DNA of 64,000 nucleotides from Todiramphus chloris collaris (lineage: Eukaryota; Chordata; Aves; Coraciiformes; Alcedinidae): contig JANVCC010009942.1 of assembly GCA_025345505.1 (NCBI GenBank), positions 1,334,987 through 1,398,986 on the forward strand, given 5' to 3'. Positions 12,301-23,745 of this stretch are shown piece after piece; position 1 is the stretch's first letter; every line of letters starts with the position of its first letter. The notes below the pieces were generated by a model, which ran no database searches, was not told the DNA's origin, and saw nothing but the letters and a program-made list of their open reading frames with translations. Both the position numbers and the translations under genes were made by a program.

Positions 12301-13233
12301 TAAAAGATAAACAAACATGCTATACGGCTTAGGGGCATGGGGGTCACAAATTGACAATAAATGAATGAATGAGCAAAGAAATATATTAAAAAGATACACT
12401 GAAGAAAAAAAATTCCCACTAACTGTGGCCTGAACAGCACAGAATGAGAGACATACTTTTCCTTCTTAAGATTCCAGTTTTTATTTCTGGGAGAGGGGAA
12501 GAGGAAATAAAGGTGCTTTTGTGAAAGCAAATACATGTTTTCTTACTTTATAGAAATGACTATTTTAACCTTTAGGTCTGAAATTGAGTCACAAATTAGA
12601 ACTGTCTCTTTCAACCAGAGGGATTAATGCAGATATATATAAGCAATATAAGCATTGACATCAAGGAGATAAACACTCTATGAAAGTAAGTTAATCTGAC
12701 ATCTCATAACAACCTGCTCAGTGTTTACCAGGTATGTGTTACAGTGAAACGATGCTGTTTTGGTATGTTGCTGCTTAGAAGCATCCTGTGCAAAAGTCTT
12801 GGAGAGTTTCGAGGAGAAATAACTGGAGACAGACAGGGAGAAGCACATAAAGATTTCCTAGATGTCCTGGACTTCTCATGTTGCAACAGGTTTTCCCTCA
12901 GGTCTTCATTTAACCATGAATTTTGACAATCCACTTAAGGAAAATCCAAAGTGTCCAGACTTGTCTGCTGAGCCATGTTTCTCAAGTAAGTTTGTTATTA
13001 ATGTCTAATACAGTTGAAAAATGGCTTAACTGCTTAAAATACTTGCTTTCTAAATCAGTTCTCATTCATTCTACATTCATTTTTACAGCAACAACAACAA
13101 TCTTTTCAGTTATAACCATATTTGCTGTTCATCCTAAAGGAACAAACCATTACCATTTTGTAAGATATCTCTTTTTTATGTCAGAACATGGGTTACATAT
13201 GGTTGCACTTTTATGTCAGAACATTGATTACAC
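9376..13233. other. AT-rich intronic sequence, no gene seen
   Basis: Nearly 4 kb without recognisable coding sequence or interspersed repeats. Poly-T at about 10881-10896. An ATT-triplet run lies near 11120-11136. An imperfect tandem duplication at about 13171-13238 (TTATGTCAGAACAT twice) sits directly left of a solo LTR. Confidence 0.5.
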
Positions 13234-13238
13234 ATTAC

Positions 13239-13853
13239 TGTAAAGGAAAATACTCCCTTAAGATGATTAGCTAAGTTAGAAGTTAGAGAAGAACAGGACA
13301 TTATAGAATAATGGAAGATTAATAGAATGCAGGTGCTGTAAATTAATATCTTAAGACCATGGGAATGCTTTTCATTGTCTCCCATATAGCCCTTACCATT
13401 GTTGGTTTAAAACCCAGTTCATCTGAGTGAATAATGGTTATGAAGAGATTAATTTTCTATTATATATAAGATGATAATAGATGGGTAGTAAACTTAGGGT
13501 AAGCATTTTATTAAAGGTTAACTACTTTAGGTAAGGTATAGATCAAGATAAATTAAGATAAAGGAACAACCTGAGTCTTTCTAAAGGCGGATGTCTGCAG
13601 ATAAGAGATTGTGATGACCTGTGACATCTGAAGAGGAACTGAACCAAGACAGTAAAGAATAGCTGAAGATTAATAGTGGACTGAGAACTGAGAGTTTGGG
13701 GAAAACCAAAAAGTACTTTCAAGAAGAATATCGTTTATATATATCTGATGAGTTGTCTAAGTCCTTTGCCACTCACTGAGGTGATGGCCCAACTCGGAGT
13801 TGTTAAATAAAGCAAACCTAGAGTAACGCACTGTTTGGTGAAATCCTTTAACA
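13239..13853 (+). mobile_element. Solo LTR with 5-bp target duplication ATTAC
   Basis: Begins TGTAAAGGAA and ends AATCCTTTAACA, giving near-inverted ends. It is flanked by ATTAC at 13234-13238 and ATTAC at 13854-13858. A TATATATA stretch (about 13735-13745) precedes AATAAA at 13806-13811, so it reads on the plus strand. There is no internal retroviral sequence, so this is a solo LTR left by LTR-LTR recombination. A 5-bp duplication fits ERV-L or some class I elements. Family not named. Confidence 0.8.
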
Positions 13854-13858
13854 ATTAC

Positions 13859-15372
13859 CACACACGAGTGCTGAGGAAGCTGTCTGATGTTGTTGCTCTA
13901 ACACTCTCCATCAGTTTTGAAAGATCATGGAGATCAGCTTAGGTGCCTGAGGACTGGAAGAAAGCCAGTGTCACTCCAGTCTTCAAAAAGGGCAAGAAGG
14001 AAGATGCTGGTAATGACAGATCAGTCAGCTTCTCCTCTGTCCCTGGAAAGGTAATGGAGCAGCTCATTCTGAAGATCATATCTCAGCACATGGAAAAAAA
14101 GAAGGTTATCAAGAGTAGAAGCATGGATTTACTAAAGGGAAGTAATGTCTGAGAGCCTTCTATGGCGGTGTGACTGAATGATGGAAGAGCAGTGGATGTT
14201 GTCTACCTTGACTTCAGCAAGGATTTGACACTGTCTCCCATAACATCCTTGTGGGTAAGCTCAGGAAGTGTGGGTTAGAAGAGGGGACAGCAAGATGGGC
14301 TGAGACCTGGCTGAACAATAGAGCTCAGAGTGTTGTTATCAGTGGTGCAGTGTCCAGCTGGTGACCTCTAAGTAGCAGTGTTCCCCAGGGGTCAGTTCTG
14401 GGTACAGTCTTATTCAACATCTCCATCAATGACCTGGATGAAGGGATGGAATGTACCCTCAGCAAGTTTGCTGAGGATACAAAACTGGGAGGAGTGGCTG
14501 ATACACCAGAGGGCTGTGCTGCCATCCAGTAAGAACTGGACAGATCTGGGCAAAGGCAAACCTAATGAAGCTCACCAAGGATAAATGTAGAGTCCTACAC
14601 CTGGAGAGGAACAACACTGGTACAGGTGAGAGGTAGACCTGCTGGAAAGCAGCCCGATGGAGGACCTTGGCATCCTGATGGACAATAAGTTATCCATGGA
14701 ATAGCAATGTGCCCTTGTGGCCAAGAAGGCCATTGGTATCCTGGGGCGCATAAACAAGAGTGTGGCCAGCAGGTTGTGGGAGGTTCTCCTTCACCTCTAC
14801 TCTGCACTAGTGAGACCACATCTGGAATACTAGTGTTCAGTCCTGGTCTCCTCAGTTCAAGAAGGAAAGGGAAATACTAGAGAGAGTCCAACAGAGATCT
14901 ACAAAGATGATGAAGGGACTGGAGCATCTCTCTCATGAGGAAAGACCGACAGCTCTGGGGCTGTTTAGACTGGAAAGGGGAAGACTGAGAGGGGATCTTA
15001 TTAATGTTTACAAATATCTGAAGGGTGGATGTCAAGTAGAAGGGGCCAGTCTCTTTTCAGTGGTGCCCTGTGATAGGACAAAAGGTAATGGTAGCAAGGT
15101 GTAACACAAGAAGTTCCACCTCAACATGAGGAAAAACATGATGTTCCAACATGAGGAAAAACTTTTTAACTGTGAGAGTGACACAGTACTAGAACAGGAT
15201 GCCCAGGGAGGTTGTGGAGTCTCCTTCTCCAGAGACTTGCAAGACCTGACTGGACAAGACATGTTCCTGTGTGGCCTGCCCTAGGTGTTCCTGTGCTGGC
15301 AGGGTGGTGAGACTTGATGATCTCCAGAGGTCCCTTCCAACCCCTACCATTTCATGATTCTATGATTCTATA
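13859..15372 (+). mobile_element. CR1 LINE copy, 5'-truncated (RT through 3' UTR)
   Basis: Starts in RT (CGAGTGCTGAGGAAGC; MPEDWKKASVTPVFKKGKK near 13943), then [14 protein letters not shown] sequence (about 14190), a FAED form of the active site (14467-14478), the ORF2 C-terminus, and a tail of ATGATTCTATGATTCTATAT. A ~25-base tandem duplication (CATGAGGAAAAACATG...) is present at about 15126-15165. Sequence details ally it with the copy at 40945. Confidence 0.9.
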
Positions 15373-15508
15373 TCATTTTCATTGGTGCAATAATATCTTT
15401 CCTCTTTTACTTTGTCTTATAATCCAGCTTTCCTCTGTGAATAAGAATTAACTTTTGAAGCACACACAGTGTGCAGGCTTTCAATGCGGTGAAGGGTGTG
15501 TGACCACA

Positions 15509-16303
15509 TGTCCTGGTTTGAGTGAGAACAGAACTAATTCTGTTCAGTGATTTTACTTTTCAGCTCAGTTCTTCTAACTAACTGCACTTTCTGAAGTTAG
15601 CAGCCTGTTCTTACAGACAGCGTCTGTTTCTAGCAGTGATAACACCTCATGTTTAGAGTTACTGCCAAGGATTGGTATGCAGACCAAGGCCACTGCTGGA
15701 TCTTATGTACCACATTGAGGGGTGCAGAAAACTGAAAGGCTGCACCTGCAGGGAGGAATGGACAGGACAGGTTACCTTAAACTGACCAACGAGGTATTCC
15801 ATCCCATATACATCATATTCAGCATAGAGCTGTGGGATCCAAAGGGTCTTAGGGTTCTTCTCCCCTCTTGGATTGCTTTGCCAGCTTTGATTGGCTTTTG
15901 GGTTCTCTCAAGTTCCTTCCTCGGAGCATCCAAGGAGGACTCAATTCTGCCTTCGATCCCAGTCTGTGTGTTCCTGAACCCGGTACCAGAATCCAGCTCC
16001 TGAACACAGCTCCTGTTTTCTGTGGAGCCCAGGCTGGGACTCCCCCAGTACCTGCTACACAGCATCAGTGGTGACAGTGATGTAATTACCATCAGGGGGG
16101 TTGAGTTCGATACTAGTTTTGTATATATTTGTATATACCATTTTTATAACTATTATTTTCATCTTCATTAAAGCTGTTCCAGTTTCCTTTTCTAATTGCT
16201 ATGTCTCCCTCCCTTATACCTTTTCTCTTCCCCTCTGGGGTGGGGTGTAACACAGACCATCTGTTATAGGTCTAAGGTGCTGCCCTGACCCTAAACCGTG
16301 ACA
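15509..16303 (+). mobile_element. Solo LTR with 5-bp target duplication CCACA
   Basis: Begins TGTCCTGGTTTGAG and ends TAAACCGTGACA (TGTC...GACA ends). It is flanked by CCACA at 15504-15508 and 16304-16308. A TATATA stretch (16117-16140) and ATTAAA (16167-16172) give plus orientation. About 795 bp, no internal sequence. Size, ends and 5-bp duplication fit an ERV-L-type avian LTR. Confidence 0.85.
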
Positions 16304-16308
16304 CCACA

Positions 16309-18364
16309 ATTACATGACCAGGTATGAAAGGCAAATACTGATTTCTGTCTTATGGCAAAATCAGAAACCCTTCAAAAGCAGTCTTCTGTAACAATGGAGA
16401 GGAATCACCATCTCACTTAGCACTGAATCCACAAATCATGATGAGGATTATAAAGAGAACATCATGATGCTGACAGAAGTGGAGCAGAACAGCAACTGAA
16501 AGGTCAACTTACATTAAGAATGACATTGCTACCAGGTGTCAGGCCCATTATGCAGACAAGTTTAACTTGCGTCATATGTGAAATTTGATAACAATGTATT
16601 TACAAGCTTAAGTCAATACTGAACAGCACTACAGATTGCAGAAATAATTTTGTATTACTTTTTTATGCATTTTTAAAAAATTTCATGTATGATGTAATCA
16701 CTATGTGAAAATGAACACTGATCAAATAAAGAATACATTCCAGATATTATTAAAACCACAAAACCAAAATTTTAAACTATGCTTTATTAAGAACAAAATT
16801 TAAACTGGAAAGGAAGTGTTAATGCACAGACAGAAAAATAATGATTAAACCATACTAACATATAACTAATCCAGTAACTGGTTCCCCTCTTTTTCAATTG
16901 GAAGAGTAACATGCAGAGCACTGATCCTCAACATGCAGACAAAATAAAAGCATAGTATATGAAAAAAAATTATTTTATATCTATGAAAAACAAACATATC
17001 ACCTCTCTATCAGTATATTCTTCCTTATTTATTAAAAACCACTAGCAATTCCATGAGTCTGATATTTTTTTCACAACAATACACTCAGTATAAAGAGAAC
17101 TATGATGTTTTATGCTATGCAATACTGCCATCTTACGTCTATTCCAAAGCATGGTCTTCAGATAGATGCAGTGGCTTTATAAAACTAGACATACTGACTT
17201 GTTGGAGATCAATGAATCAATGACATCAGTAGGACCATTAACATTTATTACAGCGGGCCCAGAATCATGTTTCAAGTTGCAGTTTGTTACAAAGATAATT
17301 ACAGAAAAGGAAACTATTAGTCCACAAATCATCAATTTTATTTCCCTTGTTCTTAAAATGTGTAGAACTAAGTCAACAAGGACCATTAGCTTGACACCCT
17401 GCATTACATGTGGGTATGCCACATATTCACAGAGGTAATATATAACATGTATAGCATAGAAGGATAAGGCCTTTTAAGAAGAAAATTGAACTCAGCACCA
17501 TTTACATGAAGAGCTAATTTAAAATGCTTTTCTGTACTTGGTTAACAGGTTAAAAATCTGAATGTAAAAAAGAAGAAGAAAGATAAAAGCAGTCTGGGAG
17601 GACTACATGTGGTCTTCACATGCTCAGGACCACATAGCAATAATTTTAATTACTATAAAAAGTCTCATATGATTTAAGAATCTGTTTAGCTAACCTATGT
17701 AGTGCCTAGCATGTATATGTCATATGAAAACTCTTAATCATGCTCATGGAGTTACATGAAAGCCTTTGGACTGTTTTTATTATAGACTAGAAACATGAAC
17801 CACCTTCACTTGTTATAAAAAGCAGAGGTCTGACTTGCAGCAATATTGAATAACTACTGAGTTAGACACAATGCTTACAATGCAGTCAATAGAGTCAAAA
17901 CTGGGGAGAGGACAAGGCAGAAAAAGGTCACCCACCCAGGTGCTAGAATAAAGCCTTGAAAGAAAATTATGCCATAAGGAAAAATTATCATTTCCAGTTT
18001 AACGTGTCTAACTGCACATTAAAAAAAAAGACAGCAAAATACTTCCTTTTTCCCTATAAACTTCCTAATTTGTTAAGAAAGAGACATTAAAAAAAAAAAA
18101 ATTTTAAATGTTTTTTCCCTGATTAATTAATTTTCTGGGCTTTTCCCCAGTCATACTAGTGACATGAGATCACTGAAAGTGGTCTGCTTGATTCCACCAA
18201 AACCAGATATTTACTGCTTCTTTTGAAATAAGAACATTTAAGAGCTGATACAGATCACATTTCCAAAAGTTAATACTGCTGGTTACTTTAAGCATGGCCA
18301 TTCTCAGATGGTGAAGAGTGAGGCAGTAGCACCAGTAAGTTCTGTGGCCAAGCACTTAAGTTTT
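16309..18364. other. AT-rich intronic sequence, no gene seen
   Basis: Open frames on both strands at about 17166-17438 overlap one another and show no domain. Poly-A near 18019-18030 and 18088-18101. Confidence 0.5.
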
Positions 18365-20327
18365 TCTTGAGGCAGACAGTGTCTCCTTGGAACCAAAGAA
18401 ACCCAAGGGAGAAAGGGGAGACCCAACAGGAGTCAGCAGCTCTCACGTATGAGGCGGAGAGACTGATGTGGTTGGGGGCATGCCTAGGCAACTGTGGGAG
18501 ATTTAAACATGGCAAAACCAGAAGTGACGCTCAGACCACGAGAAGTGAGGCAGCCATGGCCTTCTCTCTCATTGGAACACAAAGAGGAGGATGTGTGGCA
18601 GGACACACAGGTGTTTCCTGTATCCTGCTTGCGGACCAACAGTACAGGGGAGTGCACAAGGGATCTCCAAAAATGTTCAGCACTCGCCTGAGAACCAAAA
18701 ACTCTGCTGTGATGAAGACACCACGTCTGAAGTCATTGTTGCATTGTTGGTAATGCAAGTTGGAAGTGATGAGATTGTGTACAGAAGTACAAAAGTGATT
18801 AAAAAGGACTTTAGAGCATTGGGTAGATTGTTTGAAGGCTCAGGTGCGCAGGTAGTATTTTCCTCCATCTGTTCAGGGCAGGACAAACACTGAAAGGTCC
18901 AGGAAAACACACTTGATTAACACATGGCTCAGACACTGGTACCAACAGCATAATTTTGGCTTTTTTGATCATGGGGAGATGTACAGGGCACCAGACCTGC
19001 TGGCAACAGACAAGAGTTCATCCGTCTCAAAGAGGGAAAAGGGTTCTTGCTCATGAGTTGGTGGGGAACACTGAGAGGGCATTAAACTAGACTTGAAGAG
19101 GGAAGGGCATGAAGGGCATGAAAGGGCAGCATGCCAATGTTGGGGGTGAAATCAATAGCCCAGCTCAGGTGCATGTACACCAAGGCATGCAGCATAGGCA
19201 ACAAACAGGCAGAGTTGAAAGCCATTGTGCAGCAGGACAGCTGTGATATAGTCACCATCACAGAAACATGGTGGGATGACTCTCATGACTGGAGTGCTGC
19301 AATGGATGGCTACAAGTATAGAAACTGATGATGGTGATGGCAAGGTTGAGTGCTTATGTGTTAGGATAAGAGGGAAGCCCAATAGGGCAGATATAATGTT
19401 GGGACTATGTTATGGACCACCCAACCATGATGAAGAGGCAGATGACGCATGATGAATGTTTGCCAACAATACCCAGCTGTGTGGGCGGCTGACATGCTGG
19501 AGGAAAGGGAAGCCATCCAGAGGGTCCTTGACAGGCTGGGGAGATGGACCCATGCCAACCTCATGAAATTTAACAAGGCCAAATGCAAGGTCCTCCATAT
19601 CTGGGTCAGAGCAATCCCAAGAACCAGTATAGGCTGGGCAGTGACTGGCTTGAGAGCAGCCCTGAAGAAAAGGACCTGGGAGTACTGGTGGATGAGAAAC
19701 TCAACATGAGCCATTAGTGTGCTCTTGCAGCCCAGAAAGCCAATCATATCCTGGGCTGCATCAAGAGAAGCATGGCCAGGAGGTCAAGGGAGGTGATTCT
19801 CCCCCTCTACTCCCCTCTTATGAGACCTCACCTGGAGTACTGCACACTGTTCTGGAGCCTCTGTTACAAGAAGGATATGGATGTGCTGGAACGTGTCCAG
19901 AGAAGGGCCACGAGAATGATCAGAGGGCTGTAGCACCTCTCCTATGAGGACAGACTGGCAGAGTTGGCATTGTTCAGTTTGGAAAAGAGAAGGCTCTGGG
20001 GAGACCTTATTGTGGCCTTCCAGTATCTGAAGGGGACCTACAAGAAAGCTGTCGAGCAGTGATAGGACTACAGGGAATGGATTAAAACTAGAGATAGGTC
20101 GATTCAGGTTAGACATTAGGAAGAATTACTTCACCATGAGGGTGGTGAGACACTGGAACTCTGGTTGCCCAGAAAGGTGGTGGAAGCCCCATCCTTGGAA
20201 GTTTTTAAGACCAGGCTAGATGGGACTCTGACCAACCTGCTCTAGTGGGAGGTGTCCCTGCCATTGGCAGGGGTGGTTGGAGCTAGATGATCTTTAAGGT
20301 CCCTTCCAACTGTGACAATTCTACAAA
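18365..20327 (+). mobile_element. CR1 LINE copy retaining ORF1 esterase and ORF2 endonuclease remnants, with large internal deletion
   Basis: Unusual in reaching ORF1. ORF1 sequence ends near 19090 with a GALN-like ending (GAGGGCATTAAAC). ORF2 then starts with LRCMYTKACSIGNKQAELKA (about 19150-19210) and an endonuclease block ITETWWDDSHDW (about 19258-19293). Near 19400-19445 most endonuclease and RT sequence is missing and the element resumes at the polymerase motif (FANN form, 19459-19470), running to a 3' UTR with CAACTGTGACAATTCTAC. All frames are broken. Confidence 0.85.
18590..19100 (+). pseudogene. CR1 ORF1 esterase (SGNH-hydrolase-like) domain remnant
   Basis: Some CR1 elements encode an esterase domain in ORF1. 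Here a block VIVALLVMQVGSDEI (about 18733-18775) stands where the family has its GTND-type oxyanion-hole block. It is followed by DFRALGRLFEGSGAQVVFSS (about 18810-18870) and, in a shifted frame, a WL...W...FGF.DHG region (18925-18980) and a degraded D-x-x-H block near 19005-19035, where the His appears to be Ser. The active-site residues are therefore not intact. Assignment is by remembered domain order. Confidence 0.6.
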
Positions 20328-20339
20328 GCATGGTACAAG

Positions 20340-22815
20340 CAACTGGCAGAAGTATCAAAACCCTGTGAGGGACTTCAACTTACCAGATGTCTGCTGGAAA
20401 TACAACACAGCAGAGAGGAAACAATTGAGGTGGTTCCTAGAGTGTGTGGAAGATAACTTCCTGATCAGCGGTGGTGCCTCACTAGATAAGATAACTTCCT
20501 GATTCAGCGGACATGTCTCACTAGACCTGCTGTTTACTAACAGACAAGGACTGGTGGGTGATGTGGTGGCTGGAGGCCATCTTGGGCTTAGCGACCATGA
20601 AATGATGAGTTCTCAGTTCTTGGTGAAGTAAGGAGGATGGGTCAGCAGAACCACTACTGTGGACTAACAGACAGTTGACTTTGGCCTGTTCCCAGCTCTG
20701 ATTGCAAAAGTCCCTTGGAAGACAGTCCTGAAGGGAAAAAAGTGGTCCAGAAAGACTGGACATTCTTTAATAACAAAGTCTTAGAGGCACAGGAGCAGGC
20801 TGTCCCCATGGGTCACAAGACGAGCTGCCAGAGTAAACAACCAGCCTGGCTGAACTGGGAGCTTTTGCTGGGACTTAGGCAAAAGAGGAGAGTTTACCAG
20901 CTTCGGAAGAAGAGGCATACAACCCAAGAAGAGTACAGGGATTTAGTTAGGTCATGCAGAGAGACCACCAGGAAGGCAAAAGTCCAGCTAGAACTCAATG
21001 TGGCCACTGTTGTAAAGGATAAGAAAAAAGGCTTTTACAAATATATTAACAACAAAAAGAGACCCAAGTAACATTTCAACCCATTACTGGATGCAGAAGG
21101 GAATATTGCCATCAAGGATGAGGAAAAGGCTGAGGTACTGAATGCCTTCTTTGCTTCAGTCTTAAATAGTCAGACCAGTTATCCTTGGGGTATTCAGCAC
21201 CCTGAACTGGAAAACAGGGATGGAGAGCAGAACAAAACACCCATAATCCAGGAGGAAGTAGTAAATGACTTGCAATGCTAACTGGACACTCACAAGTCTA
21301 TAGGGCCAGATGGGATCCACACAAGAGTGATGAGTGAGCTGTCATAGGAGCTTGCCAAGCCTCTCTCCATCATTTATCAACAGTCCTGGTTAAAAAGGGA
21401 GGTCCCACATGACTGGAGACTCACCAATGTGATGCCCATCTACAAGAAGGGCCAGAAGGATGATCCAGGTAACTACAGGCCTGCCAACCTGACCTTAGTA
21501 CTAAGGAATATCATGGAGTGGTTCATCTTGGATGTGCTTACACATCACTCAGAAGACAACCAGATGACCAGGCCCAGCCAACATCGGTTCATGAAGGGCA
21601 GGTCCTGCTTACTGAACCTGATCTTCTTCTATGACCACGTGATTCTCCTAGTAGAGGAGGGAAAGGCTGTAGATATCATCTACCTGGAGTTCAATAAGGC
21701 CTTTGCCACCGTCTCCTGCAGAATTTGCTGGAGAAGCTGGCAGCTCATGGGTTGGATGGGTGTAGTTTTTACCGTGTTAAAATCTGGTTTGATGGCCAAG
21801 CCCAGAAAGTTGTGGTGAATCCAGTTGGTGATCGATGCTAGTGGTATTCCCCAAGGCTTGGTTTTGGGGCCAGTCTTTTTTAATATCTTTACTGATGATC
21901 TGGACAAGAAGACCAAGTGTACCTTCAACAAGTTTGCAGATTACACCAAACTGAGCAGGAGTGTTGATCTGCTCAAGGGTAGGAAGGCTCTGCATAAAGA
22001 CCTGGACAGGTTGGATCGATGGGCTAAGGTCAGTGGTATGAGGTTTAACAAGGCCAAGTGTCAGGTCCTGCACTTCAGTCACAACAACCGTAGCCAACAC
22101 TACAGGCTTGGGGAGGAGCGGTTGTAAAGATCCATGGCAAAAAATGATGTAGGGGTGCTGATGGACAGCTGGCTGAACATGAGTCAGCAATGTGCCCAGG
22201 TGGCCAGGAAGGCCAGTGGCATCTGGCCTGTATCAAAACCAGAGTGTCCATCAGGAGTAAAGAAGTGATCAAACCCCTGTACTCCGCACTGGTGAGGCCA
22301 CACCTTGAGTAGTGTGTTCAGTTTTGGGCACCACAGGATAAGAAAGATATTGAGGTGCTGGAGTGAACTCAGAGAAGTGCAATGAAGCTGGTAAAGGGTC
22401 TGGAGAAAATGGCTTATGAGGAGCGCTTGAGGGACCTAGGATTGTTTAGTCGGGAGAAGAGGAGGCTGAGAGGACACCTTATTGCCCTCTACAACTACCT
22501 GAAGGGAGGTTGTGGTGAGGTGGGTGTTGGTCTCTTCTCCCAGGTAACTAGTGATAGGATGAGAGGAAATGGGTTTACGGTGTGCCAGGGGAGGTTTAGG
22601 TTGGATATTAGGAAAAATTTTTTTACTGAGTGGCAAGGGAGTCATTGGAAGAGGCTGCCCAGGGAGATAGTGGAATCAACCACCCCTGTAGGCATTTAAA
22701 AAGTATGTAGATGTGGCATTTCAGGACATGGTTTAATGGTCATAATAATGTTTAGTAGATGTCTGGACTTGATGATCTCTAAGGTTGTTTCCAACCTTAA
22801 TATTTCTATGCTTGT
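20340..22815 (+). mobile_element. CR1 LINE copy, 5'-truncated (endonuclease end through 3' UTR)
   Basis: Starts RDFNLPDVCWKYNTAERKQ in the endonuclease domain immediately after the preceding CR1 tail. It continues through GLSDHEM-like sequence, RT blocks ([27 protein letters not shown]) and an altered active site FADY (TTT at 21935-21937), then the C-terminal region [20 protein letters not shown] (22382-22441), ending with CCAACCTTAATATTTCTATG. A ~45-base tandem duplication is at about 20450-20527. Several frameshifts and stops. Confidence 0.9.
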
Positions 22816-23644
22816 TGTATGTCCTAAGTGCATTTGATTAATTTTCTGATTAAATGTTCTCATTCAAGACACCCACAGTTAAATCTAATTTTGCAGGCTT
22901 TGCTTAGTCACAGCTGCATAGGTAAATGTTGTATCAGGATCAGCCCACTACACATTTAAGTATAAATTCATCTTCATAAGGCTCAGGACAAAATCAAAGA
23001 ACTAGAATCTCTTTATAAAACAAATTCAGTATTATAAAAAATCTGGAAGTGACAGTAACTTCTATTCTCTCAGTACCTTTTTAAGGGTACTAAAAATGAA
23101 ATTCAAGCATTCAATTCTTGTACTTTTCATAAACTTTCTTATGAAATATGTTCTTTATGATAAAATACTGAAGTATTACAGAGCTAAAGTGCTCACATTT
23201 CTGTTAATTGTAAAGACTGGAAAGAGCTACAGCAGAAGAGAGAATAAGCTAATAGGTTCTGCAGGTAATACTGTGCAAGATTAAATATGTATTTGATTTC
23301 ACATAAAAGAGACTGAACGAGGATTAAAAAGTAATTTCTGTGTTACAACTACTTTGAAGAATGAATATGATAAAGTTACTTTAATATTATAGCTACTAAT
23401 CAACATATAAAGAACATTATGCAAATGTAACTATTTTAAATTACCTTTAACAGAATTTTTCTTATTAAAGCATAAATGCAGTTACAAGGAGCAGAGAAAC
23501 TCTTTTTTTTTGTTTTTATAATGTGAAAAAGAAAAGTTATTAAAATATCTTACTTGGGACCAAGTAGAGTATTCCATACACATAGGAATGCAAGTGAAAA
23601 AATAATCTTCAGACATGTTGTTTCTTTGAAAGCAAGCAGATCAG
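22816..23644. other. AT-rich intronic sequence, no gene seen
   Basis: T-rich run near 23502-23512. No recognisable element. Confidence 0.5.
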
Positions 23645-23745
23645 TAGCACAGGATCACAGAAGAATTCAGGTTGCTAATGACCTCAGGTAATCAAATCCA
23701 CTCTCCTGCTGAAAGCAGGAGTAGCTGTAAAGTCAAATCATGCTG
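23645..23745 (-). mobile_element. Old CR1 3'-end fragment, antisense
   Basis: AGGATCACAGAAGAATTCAG, AATGACCTCAGGTAATC, then TCCTGCTGAAAGCAGGAG follow the order of an antisense CR1 3' end but are strongly diverged and only about 100 bases long. Confidence 0.55.

Noticed and set aside
13171..13238. Imperfect duplication considered as part of the adjacent LTR
   Set aside because: It lies outside the ATTAC target duplication, so it belongs to the flank.
17166..17438. Overlapping plus and minus frames of 80-90 codons
   Set aside because: Mutually antisense, AT-rich, no family resemblance; expected by chance.
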